A stretch of 35,256 nucleotides of DNA, taken from positions 1 through 35,256 of the forward strand of contig JAPUKJ010000066.1 in assembly GCA_027295705.1 (NCBI GenBank). Direction: 5' to 3'. The notes under the pieces were generated by a model, which saw nothing but the letters and a program-made list of their open reading frames with translations, did not search any database and was not told the origin of the DNA. Source of the stretch: Ignavibacteria bacterium (GTDB taxonomy: Bacteria; Bacteroidota; Ignavibacteria; UBA10030; UBA6906). Made by a program: the position numbers and the translations under genes. This document shows, in pieces, positions 28,794 through 35,256 of this stretch; the first letter of the stretch is position 1; each line of letters begins with the position of its first letter.

Positions 28794-29552
28794 CTAAATT
28801 CTCTCAGCCGATGTGTTTTCCATCCAGCCAACCTTACCATCGGCGAGTCGTATTTTGATCCAATCGTTGACCCTGTCGGTTATCTGAACCTTGACACCCC
28901 TATGGAGGACAAACGCATCGCTGCTTTTTACATCGGGTGAGTTTTTGATCGTGATGATGTCGTGAGTAACTACAGCTAAATCATCCCGCCCCAGATCTGA
29001 TATTTTCCCGAGACAAACCAGAAGTAATACAACAAACACTAGTGCACTTCCAGCTCCTCCCGTCATAGCGACCTTCTTCGGTTGATACGATTGCGAGAGT
29101 ATCACAATACTTATCGACCCAACAACTAAGACAAACGCTCCATATGTAATCCAGATAATCGATTCTAAAGAGAGTGCCCCCTTTATACCGTCCCAGTAGT
29201 CCCAAAAAAATAGTCGCGGTGTTGGCTCAATTTTGTCTGCAACCATTAAGTTGGCTAGTTTCAAATTGTGTCGCAGGTCCTCATCGTTAGGCACCAGGCG
29301 GAGTCCGCGCTCATAATTAAGGATTGCTTTGGCTATATTCCCCAGTTTGTAGTAGGCATTACCAAGATTGTAGTATAGGTCTCCGCCTAGGTATCCGTTG
29401 TTGAGCAATGATTGATATGCCTCGCGGGCTTCTGAAAACTTTTTTTCTCGATAGCGCCGATTGCCTTCTTCAAAAACCTGCTCGGGACTCTGCGCAAGCA
29501 GCGCAGTTCCAGAACAGATCAACATAATGAAAGGAGATATCCTACGTCTCAT
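28794..29552 (-). CDS. batE: BatE: TPR plus C-terminal SH3-like domain
   Basis: Signal peptide, TPRs (EGNRRYREKKFSEAREAYQSLLNNGYLGGDLYYNLGNAYYKLGNIAKAILNYERGLRLVPND), TMs, SH3-like DWIKIRLADGKVGWM. Confidence 0.86.
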   Translation of the reverse strand: MRRRISPFIMLICSGTALLAQSPEQVFEEGNRRYREKKFSEAREAYQSLLNNGYLGGDLYYNLGNAYYKLGNIAKAILNYERGLRLVPNDEDLRHNLKLANLMVADKIEPTPRLFFWDYWDGIKGALSLESIIWITYGAFVLVVGSISIVILSQSYQPKKVAMTGGAGSALVFVVLLLVCLGKISDLGRDDLAVVTHDIITIKNSPDVKSSDAFVLHRGVKVQITDRVNDWIKIRLADGKVGWMENTSAERI

Positions 29553-31378
29553 TTTGATTTAAGTGTACGTTCAAGTTCTATGATTAGCTTCCTCGCATCG
29601 TCATAGATTTTCTGCATTGCTGAGGCTTCAAAACTAGTGGGTGCAAAGCGAGCCATCTCGCATGATTCCAACAAAGATCTGAGTGCATCGGAAATCTCTC
29701 CATTTACAGAACGCCTTGAAAGTTCAATTAGAGCAGCATCAACTGACATATCAGCTTGCTGAATATTCAGCCTATCGCCAAGGTATTTCCACACGGCACG
29801 AGCTACCTCCGAATAAAACTGAAGCTTGTGCGCCGACGCATCAGCAGAACCCGTCCTGAGTAGCTGCTCGGCTTGCCTCAGGCCTTTTTGTGCGACCTTG
29901 ATTGCACGACGATTGCGGTAGCCTACCTCATCCATCCTTATCGCTTGCCGTTGTCGCGAATACACAACGGCTCCGGAGAGACCGGCTAGAGGAAATAGTA
30001 TCATGACAATAAACACTGGGGTTGCATACAACCGCTCTCCCTGGCGCGAAAGTTCCAAGTTTGCGACTTTTATAAAGCGAATATCTTGACTTAGCAGACG
30101 CACATCCTCTTGTGTGATTCCTGCTGTGGACGGAGCTGCGGCGATAACTCCCTGCTCTACTTGCAGTTCAATTGGTTCCGATCTTAATGTGACATAGCGG
30201 CGCTTTGAAAGATCAAAATAGGAAAATTCTACTGGCTTGATCCTTTTTCCCCCGGGATACCTCGGGATTAAGAGGTATTCAAAGGACTTTCTCCCGGAAA
30301 TCTTTTTCCCCCCACGATTGATCTTTTCCGAGACCTTGGGAGTATACTGCTCAAAATCGACAGGCAGATCTACCGCCGGTGACTCAAGAAGCTTTATGTT
30401 GCCTGTACCCGATATTGTTACCTTCAGCGTCACCGGCTCGTTCGTCTCCGTACTTTTTCTATCTAGAGTCGTGTTCATCGCAAAGCGACCAACTGCGCCT
30501 TTGAAACTTGGTGGCGCGCCGGCCGGCAGTGGCTCTACCTTGATTTTCAGCGGCTTGCTTTTCACCATGTAGTTCATAGTTCGACCAAACGGGTCTCGAA
30601 AGAAAGAATCAAATGGATCAAATGAACGTCGGTCCTGCACCTTGACAGTCGTTTCCAATTCCATTGGACTGATTTCTAGACTGCCTGACTGAGTCGGGAA
30701 GAGAGCCATTCGTCGAACAGTACCAACTCGATACTGCTTTCCATTTACCACCTCTGTCATGAGCGAAACGTTCTTCGGGTTTTCGATCTCCTCGCTCCAA
30801 AAACCAGTAAGGGCTGGATTCTTGTTGACCCCATAATTCGTAACAGAGACACGAGTGTATAACTTGAACGTCAGATTGATCTGTTCTCCCTGTATCACGC
30901 GTGTCCTGTCAACTGACGCTTTGAGGAAAAGATTGTCTCCAATCTGAGTACTCAAATTATCGGATGACTTTGCATGCTGTTTCTGACGCGGCGGACTTTT
31001 CACCACTTCAAGAGTTAAAGGCGATGTTGTGAATACCTTTCCGCCAACTTTAATCGAAGCCGTGCCGATTGTGAATTTCCCCAGTTCCTTGGGTTGCAAG
31101 ACATAGCTATAGGTGACAGAGGAACTCATCACACCGTTGATAAATTGCATGCTCGACGACTGGTTCGGGCCACCCATAATGTGGAATTTGCTAAGATCTG
31201 GAGGCTGAAGATCTTTGGCAGACCCTGCCCCAGCGTTTTCCAACGTGAGCGACAATGTGAATTGGTTGCCCAGACTGACAGGATTCTTGTCAATACTGGC
31301 CTCGAACGTCGCATCCTGGGCGGAGATCAACCTAGAACACAACATGAAAGTGGCTATATAAATCGTACGTACTCTCAT
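29549..31378 (-). CDS. batD: BatD (oxygen tolerance family)
   Basis: FEASIDKNPVSLGNQFTLSLTLENAGAGSAKDLQPPDLSKFHIMGGPNQSSSMQFINGVMSSSVTYSYVLQPKELGKFTIGTASIKVGGK; C-terminal TM and helical region. Confidence 0.9.
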   Translation of the reverse strand: MRVRTIYIATFMLCSRLISAQDATFEASIDKNPVSLGNQFTLSLTLENAGAGSAKDLQPPDLSKFHIMGGPNQSSSMQFINGVMSSSVTYSYVLQPKELGKFTIGTASIKVGGKVFTTSPLTLEVVKSPPRQKQHAKSSDNLSTQIGDNLFLKASVDRTRVIQGEQINLTFKLYTRVSVTNYGVNKNPALTGFWSEEIENPKNVSLMTEVVNGKQYRVGTVRRMALFPTQSGSLEISPMELETTVKVQDRRSFDPFDSFFRDPFGRTMNYMVKSKPLKIKVEPLPAGAPPSFKGAVGRFAMNTTLDRKSTETNEPVTLKVTISGTGNIKLLESPAVDLPVDFEQYTPKVSEKINRGGKKISGRKSFEYLLIPRYPGGKRIKPVEFSYFDLSKRRYVTLRSEPIELQVEQGVIAAAPSTAGITQEDVRLLSQDIRFIKVANLELSRQGERLYATPVFIVMILFPLAGLSGAVVYSRQRQAIRMDEVGYRNRRAIKVAQKGLRQAEQLLRTGSADASAHKLQFYSEVARAVWKYLGDRLNIQQADMSVDAALIELSRRSVNGEISDALRSLLESCEMARFAPTSFEASAMQKIYDDARKLIIELERTLKSK

Positions 31379-31379
31379 G

Positions 31380-32138
31380 CTACCAATCCTTGTCTGTCTT
31401 AGCCCGCACTCTTTGTTGAGCTCGCAATTTCTTCTGCACCTCTCTCTCGCTATTCTTCAACACCTCAAGTATCCGTTCAGCATCAGCTTTTGACATTAAC
31501 TTCCCCGGCCTGGCTTGCTGTTCTCTTCCCTGCTGGGGCTCTTCTTTTTGTTGCTGGGCCTGTTGTTCTTGTTGTTGCTGCTCCTGTGTTTGCTTGTCTT
31601 GCCCTTGCTTCTGCCCGCTGTTCTTGTCCTGTTGATCCTTTTGTTTTTCCCTCTTTCGATTCTGATTCTTTTCGCCTTTGTTCTGCTGCTGTTGTTGCTG
31701 CTCTCTTAGTTTTTCCAAGGCATAGGAGAGGTTATATTTTGCATCCATATCGTTAGGATCAAGTTTCAGCGCTTCAATGTAGGATTTTACAGCGTCCTGA
31801 TACCTCTGCGCTCTGAACTGTGAGTTCCCAATATTATAATGTGCCTGTGCCCTTGTCTCTTTCTCTTCCGACCGTATCATGCCATATTCGTATTCCTTGA
31901 CTGCGTCCTCATACTCCTCTTGCTTGTAGAGCGAATTACCTAGATTGAAATGTCCCTCGACAAGCTCCGCGTCTTTCTCAATCGCCTTTCGGTAGTTTAC
32001 TTCGGCATCCGTGAACTTCTCCTCCTTATAAAGATCGTTTCCCTCATTAACCAGTGACCGCACGGATTGCGCATTTGCTGAACCAAATCCGATCAGCCAA
32101 ACGGCAATCAGACCAAAAGCGAATGTCTTTGGTTTCAT
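31380..32138 (-). CDS. batC: BatC: TPR protein with Q/K-rich C-terminal region
   Basis: TPRs (YRKAIEKDAELVEGHFNLGNSLYKQEEYEDAVKEYEYGM..., AVKSYIEALKLDPNDMDAKYNLSYALEKL) then polyQ/K tract. Confidence 0.88.
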   Translation of the reverse strand: MKPKTFAFGLIAVWLIGFGSANAQSVRSLVNEGNDLYKEEKFTDAEVNYRKAIEKDAELVEGHFNLGNSLYKQEEYEDAVKEYEYGMIRSEEKETRAQAHYNIGNSQFRAQRYQDAVKSYIEALKLDPNDMDAKYNLSYALEKLREQQQQQQNKGEKNQNRKREKQKDQQDKNSGQKQGQDKQTQEQQQQEQQAQQQKEEPQQGREQQARPGKLMSKADAERILEVLKNSEREVQKKLRAQQRVRAKTDKDW

Positions 32139-33187
32139 GCTTTCGCTCTCTCCTTCTTATTTAACGGACTCCATTTCGCTATCCATCGAACTTTTTTCTC
32201 TGAGATCAACGTTTCAAGCAACAGGAGGAAAATTCCAACGCCGAGGAAATACTGGAACCTATCTTCATAATCGGTAATTTGCTTAACGCCAAATTCTCGT
32301 TTTTGCAATACGTTAATATCGTCATAGATCTCATTGAGCTCGTCCTGTGTGTTCGTTGCTCGATAGTATTTGCCGTTCCCGATAGCGGTGATCTTCTGTA
32401 GCGAGACCTCATCTAGCTTGGATACTACTACTTTCCCGCTTTTGTCTCGCTTAAAATCCACCTGCTGTCCAGCTCTATTGTAAATGGGAATTGGTGAGCC
32501 GCTTGGCGAACCCATCCCGATGGCATATAGCAGAATACCTTTCTTGCTTGCCTCTTCTGCTGCCTCGAGCATATCTCCCTCAGTATTCTCTCCATCAGTA
32601 ATGATAACAAGCACCTTCGTCGTTGGTTCCTCGAAGTCAAACGAATCCATCGCACGCACGAACGCTGAACTGATCGAAGTGCCGGGCGTGGACACAGCGT
32701 CGGTATCCATAACGTCGAGAAACAGATTAGCCGCGCTGTAGTCAGTTGTCAATGGAAATTGCGTGTACGCTTCCCCCGCAAACACAATCAAGCCAAGGCG
32801 GTCACCACCGAGTCGATTGATAAGATTACGAATTTCAAATTTCGCTTTTTCCAACCTGTTCGGCTTAATGTCCTCCGCTTTCATGCTGAGCGAGACATCA
32901 AGTGCAATGAAGATATCAACTCCTTCCTGTTTCACTTCTTCCAGCCGGGTGCCAATTTGCGGGTTTGCGAGTCCCACAATGAGGAACACCAGCGCGAAAA
33001 GAAACACCACAAACTTGAGGAGTGCCTTGGCCTTGCTTGCTGATTCAGTGAGTCGACTCAGAATATTCAAGTCGCCAAAGCGCGCCAGTGCCTTCAGCCG
33101 AAAGTGCGCGGCAAGCCGGAAGAATAATATAAGCGCTGGAATGAGCGTCAGCAAGTACAGGTATTCTGAATGTGCAAATCGGATCAT
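32135..33187 (-). CDS. batB: BatB: VWA-domain membrane protein
   Basis: MIDAS DIFIALDVSLSMKAEDIKPNR, VLVIITDGENTEGD; terminal TM helices. Confidence 0.92.
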   Translation of the reverse strand: MIRFAHSEYLYLLTLIPALILFFRLAAHFRLKALARFGDLNILSRLTESASKAKALLKFVVFLFALVFLIVGLANPQIGTRLEEVKQEGVDIFIALDVSLSMKAEDIKPNRLEKAKFEIRNLINRLGGDRLGLIVFAGEAYTQFPLTTDYSAANLFLDVMDTDAVSTPGTSISSAFVRAMDSFDFEEPTTKVLVIITDGENTEGDMLEAAEEASKKGILLYAIGMGSPSGSPIPIYNRAGQQVDFKRDKSGKVVVSKLDEVSLQKITAIGNGKYYRATNTQDELNEIYDDINVLQKREFGVKQITDYEDRFQYFLGVGIFLLLLETLISEKKVRWIAKWSPLNKKERAKA

Positions 33188-34186
33188 CTATGGCAGCTTC
33201 CGAAACAAAGTGTTCGAAAAAATGAACTCCAGCATCAAAGCGAGCAGGCCGATACCAACCCAGTTGTAGAACAATTCTGTGTATGATCGGTAGGCTTTTA
33301 CTTCAATACGCGTCTTCTCAAGCTTATCGATTTCAGCATATATTTGTTTCAATGTTCTGTTGTTTGTTGCACGAAAATACTGCCCATTGGTCATCTCAGC
33401 AATCTTCTGAAGGGTTTTCTCGTCGACCTCAACGGGCACGTTTCGATAGCGAACACCAAATGGCGTTTGAACTGGATACGGAGCCTGACCGATTGTTCCG
33501 ACTCCAATGGTGTAAATGCGGATGTCAAACGTCTGGGCGATTTGTGTTGCTGTGAGCGGATCAATCTCGCCACGGTTGTTGACTCCATCGGTCAGGAGAA
33601 TCATCACCTTGCTTTTTGCCTTACTTTCTCGGAGCCTGTTCACACCCTGGGCAATCGCCATCCCAATCGCGGTGCCGTCCTCGACAACGCCAGATTTTAC
33701 CTGCCGCAACAGATTCTTCAGCACGCGATAATCCAACGTCAATGGACATTGAGTGAAGCTCTGGCCAGCAAAGATAACGAGACCGATTCTATCATTTGTG
33801 CGTCCGTCAATGAATTCCTGGGCAACCTCCTTCGCTGCTTCGATGCGGTTTGGTTTGAAATCCTCCGCAAGCATACTCCCGGAGATATCCAGCAGCATCG
33901 CTATGTCGATCCCTTCGGTGTATATCTCTTCTCCTTGTGAACTCGTTTGTGGGCGCGCAAAACCAATGATCAGGAAAGCCAACACGAACATCCGCAACGT
34001 AAACGGTCCGTGCCGCAATCGCTCCTTCACAGTTGGCTTGATGCTGCTAAATGGGAGCAATGTGGAGAACCGCACGTCGGTTGTTGATGCGCGATGGCGG
34101 CGAATATACCACCACACCAGCACGGGTATCAACACCAAGGCATACAGAAATTCTGGATTCGCCAACGAGACGTTAGGCCCCCACAT
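33188..34186 (-). CDS. batA: BatA: VWA-domain membrane protein
   Basis: NPEFLYALVLIPVLVWWYI; MIDAS DIAMLLDISGSMLAEDFKPNR, MILLTDGVNNRGEIDP. Confidence 0.92.
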   Translation of the reverse strand: MWGPNVSLANPEFLYALVLIPVLVWWYIRRHRASTTDVRFSTLLPFSSIKPTVKERLRHGPFTLRMFVLAFLIIGFARPQTSSQGEEIYTEGIDIAMLLDISGSMLAEDFKPNRIEAAKEVAQEFIDGRTNDRIGLVIFAGQSFTQCPLTLDYRVLKNLLRQVKSGVVEDGTAIGMAIAQGVNRLRESKAKSKVMILLTDGVNNRGEIDPLTATQIAQTFDIRIYTIGVGTIGQAPYPVQTPFGVRYRNVPVEVDEKTLQKIAEMTNGQYFRATNNRTLKQIYAEIDKLEKTRIEVKAYRSYTELFYNWVGIGLLALMLEFIFSNTLFRKLP

Positions 34187-35138
34187 TTTCCGGTACCTGT
34201 TCTACTGACTTAGAAGGTTTCGTTTCTACCAGTATAGTTTTGTCAACTATGTCGTAAGTAACATTTAACATTTCTTCATGTTCGGGTATGCCCGGCTGGA
34301 ACTTCGCAAACTTAACAAGATCTGCCCGCTGGAGAACGATTTCAGTTTCCTTCCTGACTTCCGATGCAAGAATATGTTTTCTCAAATCATTCATTATTTC
34401 ATCTGTGGTCTGCTCAAGCGCCATGATGCCGTAGCGGTTCTCAAAATAACGCCGAAGGATTTCCGTAACCCCGGAGTAGTATTCCTTGATGCGTCCTTGC
34501 TGCCAGAGTTTTTTCTCTTTGAGGATGGCCAGCTCTTCAAGAGCAACAATGTGAGCGGGTCTGGGGGGTGGAACATAAACATCCCCGGTTTTCTTCTGCT
34601 GTCTCTTTTTCCAGTAGCGATAGAATAGAAAGACGAGACCTGCTATTAACAACACCCCACCAACGATAAGCGCAATTTCAGCGAATGTAAATGCGATTGA
34701 AAGCGGCGGTTTCACATCCTTGATCGCCAGGGCGGTATCAATTGGCACCCTGTGAACATTAAGAATCAGCTGATTCGTTGCGGCTATCTGGAGTGTCGTA
34801 TCATCGGGGAGAGAATACAGCACAGATACAGGTGGCAGGATTACTGTACCCGAATCATACATCGCAACGACCAGCTCTGTGGTGGTGGTTGTCTCACCCT
34901 TGCGCTCCAAGGGAAAGTGATGGACGACCTGGAAAGGATCAAGCGAGTCCGCAGCCAGCCCGCGTATTGCAGCGGCTTCAGGATGAGTAATCTCTATGTG
35001 GACAGTTATCCAGTCGCCGATGAGATAGTCGGTAGAGTTAACCCGTGCCCGAGCAGTTACCTCCTGGGCGCGAGACGTCCCATACAGCAAGAATACCGAA
35101 ATAGCTGCAAGAAGAACACTTTGAAATTTTTTCCTCAT
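34173..35138 (-). CDS. DUF4381-like membrane protein of the Bat operon
   Basis: Signal peptide, beta-rich periplasmic region, TM IALIVGGVLLIAGLVFLFYRYW, then PPRPAHIVALEELAILKEKKLWQQGRIKEYYSGVTEILRRYFENRYGIMALEQTTDEIMNDL. Confidence 0.75.
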   Translation of the reverse strand: MRKKFQSVLLAAISVFLLYGTSRAQEVTARARVNSTDYLIGDWITVHIEITHPEAAAIRGLAADSLDPFQVVHHFPLERKGETTTTTELVVAMYDSGTVILPPVSVLYSLPDDTTLQIAATNQLILNVHRVPIDTALAIKDVKPPLSIAFTFAEIALIVGGVLLIAGLVFLFYRYWKKRQQKKTGDVYVPPPRPAHIVALEELAILKEKKLWQQGRIKEYYSGVTEILRRYFENRYGIMALEQTTDEIMNDLRKHILASEVRKETEIVLQRADLVKFAKFQPGIPEHEEMLNVTYDIVDKTILVETKPSKSVEQVPENVGA

Positions 35139-35256
35139 CACAAACGACGCTCTCGCATCCTGAAGAAGTCAACAATCGGTTTCACGTACGGCCTGTCTAT
35201 CCTGATCGGAATTGCATCTACTTTGCTCCGCACGAATAGAGTCCTGCGTGTATCGT
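35138..35256 (-). CDS. C-terminal fragment of a DUF58 protein (5' part beyond the window)
   Basis: Minus frame ...DTRRTLFVRSKVDAIPIRIDRPYVKPIVDFFRMRERRL*; stop overlaps the next start (TGATG); position expected for DUF58 in a MoxR-DUF58-Bat operon. Confidence 0.7.
   Translation of the reverse strand, partial: DTRRTLFVRSKVDAIPIRIDRPYVKPIVDFFRMRERRL

Noticed and set aside
30510-30530. GGCGCGCCGGCCGGC GC-rich palindromic stretch
   Set aside because: Inside the well-supported batD coding frame (LPAGAPP); fully explained by codons and not a repeat element.
31500-31720. CAA/TTG-rich repetitive tract resembling a microsatellite or array
   Set aside because: Encodes the Q/K-rich linker typical of BatC; no regular repeat-spacer structure, so not CRISPR.

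Overview
35.3 kb bacterial chromosomal window. Gene content (Bat aerotolerance operon, GldA/F/G-type ABC system with DUF4340, DUF6600-like W-rich protein) resembles the Bacteroidota/Chlorobiota/Ignavibacteria (FCB) group; that assignment is inference. Left to right: a C-terminal CDS fragment; a decayed 6-phosphofructokinase pseudogene; a CDP-alcohol phosphotransferase / PLP enzyme / LicC-like nucleotidyltransferase cluster; two large minus-strand coiled-coil/TPR proteins, one with a TolB-like (COG5616-type) domain; a thioredoxin-like lipoprotein; queF; a nitrilase; two cold-shock genes; a poorly coding 1.3 kb gap; a class I FBP aldolase; a divergent GroES-like protein; a tandem-PspC protein; an ABC/GldG/DUF4340 operon; a DUF6600-like protein; a decayed ornithine carbamoyltransferase pseudogene; the pyruvate dehydrogenase operon lpdA/aceF/aceE with a divergent lipoate ligase; and a DUF58-DUF4381-BatA-BatB-BatC-BatD-BatE operon running off the right edge. 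I saw no CRISPR array, transposon, rRNA or clear tRNA by eye. The best candidates for something under-described are (1) the three-gene set that could form a self-contained CDP-amino-alcohol lipid head-group pathway and (2) the paired coiled-coil/TPR/TolB-like proteins, the first ending in a tandem ~45-aa helical motif.
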